NCBI GenBank assembly: GCA_006176705.1
Contig: QRFJ01003061.1
Span: 1-64,000 of the forward strand
Reading direction: 5' to 3'
Length of the DNA: 64,000 bases
Origin: Cocos nucifera
Taxonomy: Eukaryota; Streptophyta; Magnoliopsida; Arecales; Arecaceae
In this document: positions 42,740 through 53,890 of the stretch, one piece after another
Numbering within the stretch: the stretch's first letter is position 1
How the letters are laid out: each line of letters opens with the position of its first letter
Notes under the pieces: model-generated
Database searches by the model: none
What the model saw: the letters and a program-made list of their open reading frames with translations, nothing else
Told to the model about the DNA's origin: nothing
Made by a program: the position numbers and the translations under genes

Positions 42740-43500
42740 TTGTGGCTCTTATTCGATCAGTTTGTGGCTCACTTTGTCAACAGCCGACGTCCCCACCGAA
42801 GTTCAAATTTTTTGATGAATATCAAGCAGAAGGAGGGAAAATCTATCTGGGCTTATGTCATTCAGTTTAATGCTACTACATTGGAGGTCCGAAACCTAGA
42901 CCAATCTATTGCAATGGCCGTGCTCAATGGTAGCCTTCAAAAGAATGATTTGTTGTTCTCCCTAGAGAAGAAGTATCCCAGAAACTTTACTGATTTGCTA
43001 GCTCGAACTGAATAATATGTCCAAGCGGAAGAAGCCTTCAAGTTGAAGGATGAGGAAGCCACAGGAGAGCGGCGGGTGGACGAGTCTAATAAATCCAAAG
43101 CTGATGGAGAGCCGAATGAAGTTTGGCCATGCTCATGGTTTCCCCTCGAGCTCAAATGAGCCCGAACACCTCCCCATGCTCATCGTCAAAGAAGCCTCGA
43201 CAGAAGGATGCGAAGAAGTTCTCTCCCTAGAAGGTTTCACAACTATGCCCTCCTTAATGCTCCTAAAACTCAAGTTCTGATGGAAATTAAGAATCGGCTA
43301 TCAAGACTAGAAGAATTATGATCTTTCCCAAACAAGCGCAATTGAAGCAAGTACTATTTATATCATCATGATCATGGCCATGATACGGAAGAATATATTC
43401 AACTCCAAGACGAAATTGAGGAGCTCATTAGGAGAGGCCGATGGGATCGATTTCTTAGACATCGGTCTAAAGCAAGAGAAGATTAGTCAAGGGCGCTGCC
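42740..43500 (+). pseudogene. Tat4 gag, partial
   Basis: The frame 42740-43015 carries FDQFVAHFVNSRR, KEGKSIWAYVIQFNATTLEV, RNLDQSIAMAVLNGSLQ, NDLLFSLEKKYPRNFTDLL: the capsid core of the Tat family. After a TAA at 43013 (a Gly or Glu codon expected) other frames give EEAFKLKDEEA and, at 43345-43480, SKYYLYHHDHGHDTEE followed by the DEIEELIRRGRWDRFLRHR helix. The C-to-Y change within TEEYIQ removes a Cys present in Tat1 (TEECIQ). The N-terminal third is missing. Confidence 0.82.
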
Positions 43501-43929
43501 GTAGCCAGAACCGCCAATGAGAAAAGAACAACAAGGAGATCGGCTGCCTTTTGGCATCATCAACACTATCTTTGGGAGACTTAGTACTTCGACGAGCCAC
43601 CATCTCTCAGCCTCAAAGCTAGGAGAAGCTTGTCCCAAATTGAGAAGGCCCATATAAAATAGAAGAGGTCGTCTGGCTCGGAACTTATCGCTTGAAAGAG
43701 CTTGGAGGAAAAATGCTCCCACGATCTTGAAATTCAGAAAATCTGAGAATGAAAGAAGCAATCAAAAGTGGCTATATCAAGAACAAGAGGAGAACCTCAT
43801 CCTAATATAAGCAAGTCAAAGACCTTCAATTATTTAAGATAGGAGGAAAACCTCATCCTAACATGAACAAAGTAGAAGATCTCATCGACATAAGACAAGA
43901 AGGAGAGAGAAGCCATACCAACGATCCTA

Positions 43930-45640
43930 ACACTTTAATAGGAGATAAGATCTCCTACAATCTCGACTAGAGATAAGATCTCCCTCGAGCTTCAACCTCA
44001 ATAAAAGATAAGATCTTCTAAAATCTCGGCTGGAGATAAGATCTTCCTATAACTTCAGCTGGAGATAAGATTTCTCCCAAGCTTCAACCTCAACAGGAGA
44101 TAAGATCTCCTATAACTTTAGCTGGAGATAAGATCTTCGCCGAGCTTCAATTTCAATAGGAGATAAAATCTCCCTCGAGCTTCAACATTAATAGAAGATA
44201 GAATCTTTTTCAACCTCAACAGGAGATAAAATCTCCTACAACCTCGGTTGGAGATAAGATCTCTCCCAAGCTTCAACCTCAATAGGAGATAAGATCTCCT
44301 ACAACCTCGACTAGAGATAAGATCTCCCCCGAGCTTCAACCTCAACAGGAGATAAGATCTCCTACAACCTCGTTTGGAGATAAGATTTCATCCAAGCTTC
44401 AACCTCAATAGGAGATAGATGTCCTACAACCTCGGTAAGAGATAAGATCTTTCCCAAGCTTCAACCTCAATAGGAGATAAGATATCCTACAACCTCGACT
44501 GGAGATAAGATCTCTTCCGATCTTCAACCTCAATAGAAGATAAGATCTCTTGCAACCTCAGCTGGAGATAAAATCTCATCCGAGCTTCAACCTCAATAGG
44601 AGATAAGATCTCCTACAACCTCGACTAGAGAAAAGATCTCCTCCGAGCTTCAACTTCAATAGAAGATAGAATCTCCTTCAATCTCAATAGGAGATAAGAT
44701 CTCCTACATCCTCGATTGGAGATAAGATCTCATCCGAGCTTCAACTTCAATAGGAGATAAGATCTCCTACAATCTCGACTGAAGATAAGATCTCCTCTGA
44801 GCTTCAACTTCAACAGAAGATAGAATCTTCTTCAATCTCAGCTGGAGATAAGATCTTTCCCGAGCTTCAACTTCAATAGAAGATAGAATCTCCTTCAACC
44901 TCAACAGGAGATAAGATCTCTTACAACCTCGGTTGGACATAAGATCTCTCCCAAGCTTCAACTTCAATAGAAGATAAGATCTCCTATAACCTCGGCTGGA
45001 GATAAGATCTTTTCTAAGCTTTAACTTTAATAGAAGATAAAATCTCCTTCAACCTCAATAAGAGATAATATCACCTACAACCTTGGTTGGAGATAAGATC
45101 TCCTTCGAGCTTCAACTTCAATAGAGGATAAGATCTTCTACAATCTTGGTTGGAGATAAGATCTCCTCCGAGCTTCAACTTCAGTAGAAGATAAGATCTC
45201 CTACAACCTCGGCTGGAGATAAGATCTCTTCCAAGCTTCAACTTCAATAGAAGATAGAATCTCTTTCAACCTCAATAGGAGATAAGATCTCCTACAACTT
45301 CGACTGAAGATAAGATCTTCCCCGAGCTTCAACTTCAATAGGAGATAAGATCTCTGACAATCTCAGTCGGAGATAAGATCTCTTCCAAGCTTCAACTTTA
45401 ATAGAAGATAAGATCTCCTACAACTTCAACTAAAGATAAGATCTTTTCCGAGCTTCAGTAGAAGATAGAATCCCCTACAACCTTGACTGAAGATAATATC
45501 TTCCCCGAGCTACAACATTCATAGGAGACAAGATCTCCTCCGATCTTCAACTTCAAAAGTAGATAAGATCGCTCTCAACCTCCGTGGGAGAAAAGATCTT
45601 CCCTGAGCTTCAATCTCAATGGGTGTAGAGCTTGGAAAAA
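43930..45640. repeat. 63-bp tandem array in Tat4 3' UTR (about 25 units)
   Basis: Units of the type CAACCTCAATAGGAGATAAG + ATCTCCTACAACCTCGACTG + GAGATAAGATCTCCCCCGAG + CTT repeat for 1.7 kb. Each unit holds two diverged half-units (about 28 and 35 bases), both centred on the near-palindrome GGAGATAAGATCTCC. Variation is by substitution and by loss of half-units (for example near 44160-44230 and 45440-45490). Long minus-strand frames (66-75 codons, 21-residue repeats) result from the period being a multiple of three and are not genes. Confidence 0.9.
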
Positions 45641-45707
45641 AACTTCGGCAGTCATCTTTTTTGTACTCCCTTCCTTTGAATTTCAAACTCGAGAGTGGAA
45701 AAACTAT

Positions 45708-46649
45708 TATTGGGGATAAACCCCACTTTCGCTAAAGTCTAGTCTGATGCTTAGCCTAATGTAACTGAAAATCATAGAAGAGCTTTGATCGAAAATTCTC
45801 CAGCAGCCAAACTCCTTTCAAACTTCTCCTTCAGTCGGATTCCTTTAAGAGCCAAACTCCTTCCGGACTTCTCCTTTAGTCAAATTCCTACAGAAGCCAA
45901 GCTTCTTTTGGACTTCTTCTTCAATTGGATTTCTTTAGAAGTAGAACTCCTTCTTCAGTTGGACTCCTCCAAGAGTTGAATTTTTTTCGGACTTCTCCTT
46001 TAGTCAGATTCCTACAGGAGCCAAACTCCTTTCGGACTTCTTCTTTAGTTAGATTTTTCTAGGAGTCAAACTCTTTCTGGACTTCTCCATCAGTCGAACT
46101 TCATCCGAATTTCTTCAGTGGATTACTTTTAGATTTTAAGTAGTATTCCTCTCAGATGATCTCCTCTAGTCGTATTTCCTATAGAAGTTCGAACACCTTT
46201 GGAATTGATATATGCTAAAGCTCTTCACCAACCAATGCCTGCTTTCTTCGAACATCAACTATTAAATCCCAACGAACGGATGATACCTTTCTCCATAATA
46301 AATTCCACATGGCCCTAAGCGGCCCACTACTAGATGATTATGATAATAAATTTTACGTGACCCAAAGCAGCCCACTATTGATCGATTATGGCTATACAGG
46401 CTCCATCTACAAAAAAAGATCCTTTAGAAATATTTTATCTAGGCTCTCTTCTCCTTTCCAAAATTCTACTGAATTTTTGCTTGAGCACTCCATTTTTGTT
46501 GGTCATGAGAGCTGACTTGATCGTCGGATGGTCCTACCGAAGCCACCACCACCGACTCTGAATGAAACTTTATTTTGTAGGTCACCGACAGTGACCTCTT
46601 CTTCCTCAACTCCAGCTCGATCCAACATCAACCAAATTCTGCACCAATA
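45708..46649 (+). repeat. Tat4 3' LTR, short-array version
   Basis: Starts ATTGGGGATAAACCCC at about 45708 and ends TCTGCACCAATA at 46649, 942 bases. The 45-bp-type units are limited to about 8, at 45790-46130. From 46200 on it aligns with Tat2 9410-8961 in opposite orientation: a TTGATATATGCTAAAGCTCT word, ATTGGATCC-like region and the TTTATTTTGTAGGTCACC word. Plus-strand frames here (45785-45979 and 46309-46515) are repeat-derived or chance frames. Confidence 0.82.
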
Positions 46650-48261
46650 GGTCTTAAGGTGGTTAATTAATGTATTGGGTTAGCCTAAGAAAGTTTTTTA
46701 GCTGGAGTTTTGATTTATTAGGGTTCATGTGGTATAGCAGAAATCCTAGAATATATAAACCTAGGTATTGTAATCTTTACAATAGAGTGAAATCAATATA
46801 CAACTTTTCTCCGTACCTCTCTTCTATCTTTTCTCTCTGATTCCAATGCCAAGCCCTAGGTGCCATCATCATCTTTTGCTCTTCTTCATATTTATAGATT
46901 AACACCCAGGTTCATGCAAAAGATCAGATCTACGACTATGGTTCCGAGCAGCCATAGGCATAATAATTGGTGTCAAATCAGTATTGATTATTTCAACACT
47001 TAGTATCAGAGCTCAGTTGAACATGAAGAAGAAAGAAGATTAAGTTTCAGTAGAGATTAGTAGTGAGGTTCATATCTAAGATTTTCTCCAGGCTTTGTGA
47101 GGAACGAAGTGATCTAAGGGCTATTGTCCACCTTCCTTAGTTAAGGTAATTTTCATATCTACCTGTTGGCTATTTTTATTTAGGTTTGATCATGGAGAAT
47201 AGCGGGTTGAAGGTAGAATTTGAGAAATTTGATAGAAAGGATAATTTCATGATGTGAAAGGTTAGGATGGAGGATTTGATTCAGATGAGGCTAGATTCGG
47301 CCTTAGAGGATAAGTCGGAGGAGATGAAAGACAAGGAGTGAAAGTCCTTGGAGAAAAAAGCATGTGCCTTGATTAGAGCTTGTCTGACAGATGAAGTACT
47401 ATATGGTGTGTTGGAGAAGACACCCAAGGAATTATGGTTGAGGTTACATCATTTGTACATGGGAAAGGACATATGCAATAAGTTGGTGTTGAGGAAGCAA
47501 CTGTATAGCCTTCAGATGTAGGAGGGCGAGGATGTTATAGGACATATTTAGCGATTCGACAAGATAAGCATGAACTTGCTCAACATTAGGGTGGAGCTAG
47601 AAGAGGAGGATAAGAGTTTATTGCTGCTATGTTTGCTACCTGAGAGCTTCGATCCATTGTTAACTACACTGCTATATGTAAAGGAGATACTGGTGTATGA
47701 GGCGATTGTATCAGTGCTAAGGTCCAACGAGCAGTGAAAATGGATGATGAAGAGGGAGATCTTTTAGGAGGGTCTCTTGGTGTCAGAGAGGCTCAGGCAA
47801 GGGAAGAAGAAGGGTGAGTAAAGTTGTAGTAAGGGGTCCAAGAAGTACTTCAAGTATGGTGAAGCAGGGCACTTTAAGCGAGAATATTTTCTTTGAAAGA
47901 AGTGCAAGGGAGGATAAAAGTCAGATTCCATCATTTCAGTCACTAAAAGTTAAGAGTTGGATGAGCTCTTGCTGGTTTTGGAGGAGCCTGTAGGGTGCAG
48001 TATATTCAAGACAGTTTTGGAGGGGTCTGCAGAGTGTAGAGGGTCCAAAGAAGTAGCGACTGTGTTTAAGGTGCAGTGGCAATCTTAACAGTATAGCATT
48101 GGATGGTTGGCCTTAAGGTACTTGATTATGGAGTCAGCTTCTACAACATTAGGAGGATTTTAGTTTCAGGAGGAGCACTAGGCAGAGATGACTTCACAAG
48201 TGAAGAGAGTTTTGACAAGAGTTCAGAGTGGAGGAGTGCAGGAGGATCAATATTTTAGTAC
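46650..48261 (+). mobile_element. Tork/Tnt1-like copia element, 5' part (copy b)
   Basis: Truncated LTR (46650-46997, ending GATTATTTCAACA) followed by a TTAGTATCAGAGCT primer site (46999-47012) and a gag (47195-48250). The left end of the LTR is cut by the Tat4 LTR at 46649; the right side ends at about 48262, where an Angela X LTR begins. Pol is absent. LTR copies in opposite orientation lie at 41409 and 50625. Confidence 0.78.
47195..48250 (+). pseudogene. Tork-like gag (broken)
   Basis: The frame from the ATG at about 47192 gives MENSGLKVEFEKFDRKDNF, then a stop where the conserved Trp of a W-x-V-R-M motif is expected (TGA at about 47257), then KVRMEDLIQMRLDSALEDK, ACALIRACLTDEVLYGVLEK, LWLRLHHLYMGKDICNKLVL and SLLLLCLLPESFDPLLTTLL, the core of the Tnt1/Tork Gag. 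The zinc knuckle near 47845-47890 reads KYFKYGEAGHFKREY: all three Cys positions are changed to Tyr or lost, leaving only His. At least seven stops occur, most as TGA/TAG for Trp or Gln. Sequence after 48060 I cannot assign. Confidence 0.82.
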
Positions 48262-50346
48262 CTATCGAAAAATGTGTCCTAAAGCCAATCATCTAAGTAG
48301 TAGATAATTCAAATTAGTATATGAATTATCTAATAATAATAGTTATTTGGCTGGTTCATCATAAAAGTTTTATTTTTCTTAAATGAACTCCTAAATTATG
48401 CTGAAGTTCTTAGAACCATAATCAATCAATAAAGAAGAATTTATCAGATGGTTCTTAAATTATTCACGATCAAATGATAAGTTATTAATAAGGATGATAG
48501 CTTATCGAGTGTAGGTCACTGTATGACATATGCATTAGTTGTCCTCGTAACTAAGTGGTATGGAGATACTAGTATGGCATCCAGGTGAGATATAGGAGTA
48601 CATCTCTACTAAACATAATCAATGTAGTACTCTACTGTCAAGAGTAGCTAGCTAAGGCTAATGGATATAAATGTCCCTCCGATCTGAGATCGCCATGGTG
48701 ACTTGCAAGCAACTTACTATACTTTGGTGCCGAACTATCTATATTTCTAATATAGATTCGAAAGATTTTTGGGTATAGTCAAGTACTTATAAAGTCAGTG
48801 TGTGAGTTAAGATGGGATTGACCACTCCTGATTAACTTCAGGAAGAGAATGACTCACTGTGTTTCAATTTAGCAAAAATCTAGGCCTGGGTAATCCTTAT
48901 GAGGTATCACGGGATTTGCAAAATTTTGAGATACAATAGAGATGACTTGTATGAGTGTTTGATAGTGTACTCGAAGTTGTCTTGAGCATTATTGGTCATA
49001 GGGATGAATTACACGGTAACCATGGCCCAGGGTTCTAAGAATGTTGCTTTGCATACATTCGACCTATTTGGACGTCGAGAACCATTGCTAGATGGTAACT
49101 TTGATTGATACTAAAACTTATTCCTATGCTATCGACTTAGGTTTGAATTTATGGGGTTACACATATTAGAGCTTGTAACTTGATCAGATCGTTAATTGAT
49201 GAATGAGAATCATTTTGAGGTCAAACATTCAATGATATTGATGTTTGACCTAATGCAAGTGTTGTAGGAGGATTGATTAGTAATTAGATTGCTAATTGGC
49301 TTAATTTGATTGAGCAATCAGGCTAAGATCAAGTCTAATTGAATTAGAAAATTAGAATTAGTTTGGACTTAATTAGATTAGTCTAGTTGGTTTATTGGAT
49401 AAGCCAATTGTAAGAAAGAATAATTCCTTATTTGACTAGGACTTGGGTGCACCTAATTGACTTAGCATTTAAATCAGATTTAAATCTTGATTTAATCTAA
49501 TTTAATTAGGCTCTTAGTTAGACTAGCATCATCCTTAATTAGGTTGCATTTGATCTTATTTAAATAAGATTTAAATTGGGTTCAAAACTATTTTGACCTA
49601 GTCAAACAAGAGGAGTCCCAGTTGGACTGGGACTCTTTCTTGGGACTCTCTCTTTCTCTTGCACCTAAGACCTCACACCCACCTTAATTAATTCTTGATT
49701 TTTCTATGTGTATTCCCACACCCAAGAAGGCCTTCCATGCCTTATAATTCTTATTTTTGGGAATTTGTTATGACTTGATCAAAATTTGGAAGAAGTTGGG
49801 ATTTGTTTCCTACTTGGAAGAGTCCCCTTTGACCAAAACATCTTCCCCTCTTGTGTGCCCACTTATCCCATGCCATATTTAACTTCTCCATCTTCTCCTA
49901 GGTTTTTGGGATGTAGATTTGATGGTTCTCTTGAAAAAAATTTAGAGAGGGGCATCCAAGAGTTGGACATCCCATGCAAGTCCTCCTTTGACTAGGTTTT
50001 GACCTAGTCATGCAATAAAAGGTGGATGCCTCTTTTGAGATGGTTAGAGGATGTGAATAATCCTAGAAAAATCATGAAAAATTAAAGAAAAAGGAGGAGA
50101 AGGCATGGAGGATTTGTGGTGCCAAGGTTCATGGACCAGAGCCTTCAATTAAGACATCAAAGGTTGATGTCTTGAAGAGATGAGGTAAGAGAAGATTATC
50201 TTCTCTTATATTTTTTCTTTTTTGTTTCTCTCTTCCTATTTTATTTATGATTTTTATATGATAAAAATTTAAGAGAGAGAGAGAGGATTTAGAGTTTGAC
50301 TAAAGAAGAAGATTTGTCTACAGGAGAAGATTTGTCTTCTCTTAGG
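48262..50346 (+). mobile_element. Angela X2: LTR lacking its 3' end
   Basis: Starts near TATCGAAAAATGTGTCCTAA (about 48262), matches X3 (51386 on) for about 2.08 kb, and breaks at about 50347, where the second copy of the composite block begins. It carries AGTCAATGTAGTACTC-type and GGTGACTTGCAAGCAAC-type landmarks. The 69-codon frame at 49786-49995 has no domain. Confidence 0.78.
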
Positions 50347-51970
50347 TTGTCAGAAGAGTTCTGGTCTATCGAAAGGTATTTTGATGATATCGATAACAGA
50401 GATTACGACATGTCTTATTACCATATAGAATTAAATCTAACTAGATCACATAAATAAGAGTTTAGGTCTAGATATCATCAATTGGGCTAACCTAATTTCA
50501 TTGATTTAGATTAGATGCAATGATTGAGCCCGACTTTATCCTTTTATCAACTTTTTGATTCATTTTGACTGAGTCAAATTGAATCTAGCTTATCCAAAAA
50601 TCCTATATAGGTTTGTTGGCACATCACCATGGCATCACCAAGCTCTGGTACCTAGTGTTAGTGCATCCCATGGCATCATCTAGCTCTGATACCAAGTATT
50701 GAAACAATCGGTACTAATTTGATACCAATTGTTATACCTACAGCTGCTCGAAATCATAGTCATAGATCCAATCTCTTGCGTGAATTTGGATGTTAATCTA
50801 GAAATATGAAGAAGAGAACAAAAAAATTGATGGCGGCACCTAGGACTTGGTGTTGGAACCAGAGAGAAAAATAGAAGAGAGTTAAGAAGAAAAGCTTTAC
50901 ATTAATTCTACTCTCTTATAAAGATTATAATACTTGGATTTATATACCTTAGGATTGCGATTATACCACATGAGTCCTAATAAATCCAAACTATAGCTGA
51001 AAAATATTTCTAGGCTAACTCAATACATGAAAGCACTCACCGAGCCCAAGTAAACCCATGTTTTCCATGCTCTCGGTCCCTAAATCTAAATCCGATCCAT
51101 ACATGTATTAGCTACCTTAAGACGTTATTCAACCAGGCCTTAAGATCCCTAATAGAAAACTCCCATCCAGTTCTGTTCATCACCATCGAGCCGGCTCTGT
51201 TAAGAGTCAAGCTGGCTCAACTGTATATCGTCTGAATTCTATCTTTTGTCTGTCGAAGACAATCGGCTCGACTGCATATTTGAGGTAGCCTGCCTATGTG
51301 TCAGTCCCTTATCTTGGCTGATTCTTCTCCTGGCTTTTATTTTTTGCTCCATCTTGTGTCCTAGGTCTTCGAAGCATCTATCAAGTGTTGAAAATTATGT
51401 TCCAAAGCCAATCATCATCCTATTGATAGTTGAGCTATTTTGTAATTCTAATTAATTTATTAATTAATAAAAATATTTTGGCATATTTTTCATCACAAGT
51501 TTATATCTTCTAATGAACTTCATTATTATGATGAAGTTCTTAGGATTGTTTAGTTTCGAAAAAGAGCGGATTTATTGATTAGTCCTTAAATGGGTTCACA
51601 ACCAAATGATAGGCTGTTAATTAGGACAACAGCATCTATCGAGCATAGCTCGCTATATGCCATATAGGTTGGTTGTCCTCTTAACCAAAAAGTATGGAGA
51701 CACTAGTATGGCATGCAGGTAAGATGTATGGGTACATCATCCTTGAACATGACCAACTTCAGAGCATTCTACTATCGATAATGTCTCTAATGGGATATAG
51801 GTATAAGTGTTTCTTAGATCTGAGATCACCTCAATGACTTGCAAGCAACTCAATATGCTTTGGTACTGGACTAATTGAATTTCTAATTCAACAATGAAAG
51901 GCTTTTAGGCACAGTCAAGTACTTGCAAAGTTAGAGTATGATCAAGATAGAATTGACCACTCCAAGAGTT
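50347..51970 (+). repeat. Composite duplicated block, copy 2
   Basis: Angela A fragment (50347-50620), inverted Tork primer site and LTR (50625-51385), and the first 585 bases of Angela X3. It aligns to 41111-42740 throughout, including the doubled primer site. The left junction is with X2; to the right the X3 LTR runs on complete, whereas copy 1 is cut at 42735. Confidence 0.85.
50625..51385 (-). mobile_element. Tork-like copia LTR with primer site, inverted (copy c)
   Basis: The same as copy a: minus-strand LTR ending ...GATTGTTTCAATAC at about 50700, a TTGGTATCAGAGCT primer site (50684-50697) and a second primer-like TAGGTACCAGAGCT about 44 bases on (50640-50653). Some differences, such as ATCAAG against ACTAAG before X, show independent mutation since the duplication. 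Confidence 0.75.
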
Positions 51971-53876
51971 GGAGAAGAATGTATCATTGTATTTCAATAT
52001 AGCAAAATTTTGGCCAGGATAATCCATCAAATGGATTTGATATTTCAAAATAAAATGTGGACAACCTGATTAGAGTTGACTGTTAAACTCTGAGGTGTCC
52101 TATGAGCATTATGGTTAAGGGGATGAATTATACGGAAACTATATCCGCATGGGTTCTAAGGATGGTGTTCTACATCTTCGACCTATCCGACCTCGGGTAT
52201 CATTGCTAGATGGTCACTTTGATTGATATAAAAATTTATTCCTATATTACCGACTTATGTTCAAACTTTTGAGGTTATACACATTAGAGCTTACAATCTG
52301 ATTGGATGGTTGATCAATGATTAAGAATCATTCTAGGGTTAAACAATCAATACGATTGGTGTTTAACCTAGTGCAAGTGATGAAGGAGGATCGATTCACA
52401 ATTGGATTGCTAATTGGCTTTATTTGATTATGCCAATAGGCTGAGATTAAGTCTATATGATTTAATTAGATTTGATTTGGACTTGATTGAATCAAGTCAA
52501 ATTGATTTATTGGATAAGCCAAGTGCAAGGAAGAACTAGTCCTAGTCTAACTAGGACTCGGATTAATCCAATTTTCTAATTTGATTAGAAAATAAATCTA
52601 AATAAATCTAATTTAATTTAATTTAATTGAATATTTAAATAGATTAGGACCTTATTTAATTGGGTTGGTATAATCTTGATTTTATTTGGTTAAAAGATCT
52701 TGTTTGACCAAGTCAAAATAGGAGTCCTAGTGTGACTAGGACTCCCTATCACTTGCTTCACTTAATCCTCATGCCCCATGCCTTTTTTTATTTCATTTCT
52801 TATGTGAAAATTATCCACTCCCATGGATTCTCATGCCCTTTTTCTCTCCTCCTTTTCTCATAAGGCAATTTCTTGGAAGACCAAGTCAAAAGAAGAGTTA
52901 GTTTTGCTTAGGATTCTATGAGATAGAATCCTTGTTGACCAAAACACCTTTTCTTGAGTGATGCCCCCACTTTTAATTAATTCTTCTCTTATTCCATGAA
53001 AATAATCTCTTTTTTATGCACCCTTCTCTTGCTGGTCCATGCCAATAATTGTGGAGGAGGCACCCAAGAGTTGGGCGCCCCAACAACTTTCCATGTTTGG
53101 ACATTCCTAGTCTAGGATTTTGATCTAACTTAGATTCTTCTTTTTCTCTATTTATTGGATGAATTTTATTCTAATTTTTTTATGAAATATAGAGCTTTGG
53201 AAGAGGTTTGGGGTGTGCAAAAACTCAGAGAAAGAGGGTCCTTGGGCATGTGGGTTCCATAGGTACTAAATTAGGTGTCTAGGTGAGAGAAAAGAGAAGA
53301 AGAGGAGGGTCTTCTTCTAGGGCTGTTTTATTTTCAATCTCAACTCCTTTTCTTGAGTTTTTCTCTAAGAGAGTCTCAAATCAGTAAACTCTCATCTTCC
53401 TTCTCATATTTTAAAGAGTTCAAATTTTAAAGAAAGAAAGCATCGGATCGATCATTGAAGAAGGATCAGTACAGTACTAGTATGCTGTGCCGATTTCCTG
53501 CATTGAACTTCAGATCAAAGATCGTAGGCTCATGTGGACGACTCTTAGAGGTCGGATGTATGTCTGGCTCATGACTTCATCCTCAAGCCCGGATCAGCAA
53601 GTTAGAATGTCTAACTTGCTTGGGTAATAGATCTGATCTATTAACTTCATACCGCATTTGATGTAGTATAGATCTAGGTTGATTTGATCAACCTTTTACT
53701 TTCTTATTTGATTTTAATTTTTAATTTAATATCATGCATTGATCATGTAACAGGTCTTTAATCTAAGTATTTACATATTTATTTAAATAACTATTTAATT
53801 TATTTAAGTCTTTTACTATAAGATCTTGAAAGAGTTTTCAAGATCTACCTGTAAAACCCTAGATCTGGTTCCTTCA
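51386..53876 (+). repeat. Angela X3: complete 5' LTR
   Basis: Starts TGTTGAAAATTATGTTCC at 51386 and ends ...GGTTCCTTCA at 53876; 2491 bases, followed by the primer site TTGGTATCAGAGC at 53878. This is the full-length reference for X1 and X2. A TATA-type promoter is not clear; the transcribed part should lie after about 53150 (a TTTATTGGATGAATTTTATT region). Confidence 0.85.
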
Positions 53877-53877
53877 A

Positions 53878-53890
53878 TTGGTATCAGAGC
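53878..53890 (+). promoter_or_regulatory. Angela X3 primer-binding site
   Basis: TTGGTATCAGAGC, a perfect initiator-methionine tRNA complement, one base inside the LTR. Confidence 0.88.

Larger units (their letters stand above)
41111..42740 (+). repeat. Composite duplicated block, copy 1
   Basis: The order is Angela A fragment, inverted Tork primer site and LTR, then the start of Angela X LTR. The same order, strand and internal junctions occur at 50347-51970: both copies run from a CAGAAGAGTTCT word (41115 / 50351) to GACCACTCCAAGAGTT (42740 / 51970), 1626 and 1620 bases. The identical junctions show that one segment was duplicated after nesting. Confidence 0.85.
42740..46649 (+). mobile_element. 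Tat4: pol-less Tat element (gag, 3' UTR arrays, 3' LTR)
   Basis: Plus-strand order: partial gag (42740-43500), a decayed stretch to about 43775, one to two 115-bp-type units, a large 63-bp array (43930-45640), a degraded polypurine tract and the 3' LTR (45708-46649). Protease, RT, RNase H and integrase are missing, as are the 5' LTR and the gag start. The array part corresponds, on the opposite strand, to Tat2 8961-12000. The LTR ends next to a truncated Tork LTR at 46650. Confidence 0.82.

Noticed and set aside
44118..44967. Possible leucine-rich repeat-like proteins (21-residue repeats)
   Set aside because: These come from the 63-bp 3' UTR array; spacing and residues do not fit a leucine-rich repeat family.
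43930..45640. CRISPR-like array (regularly spaced palindromic repeats)
   Set aside because: There are no unique spacers, the whole unit repeats, no cas genes are present, and the context is a plant retrotransposon.
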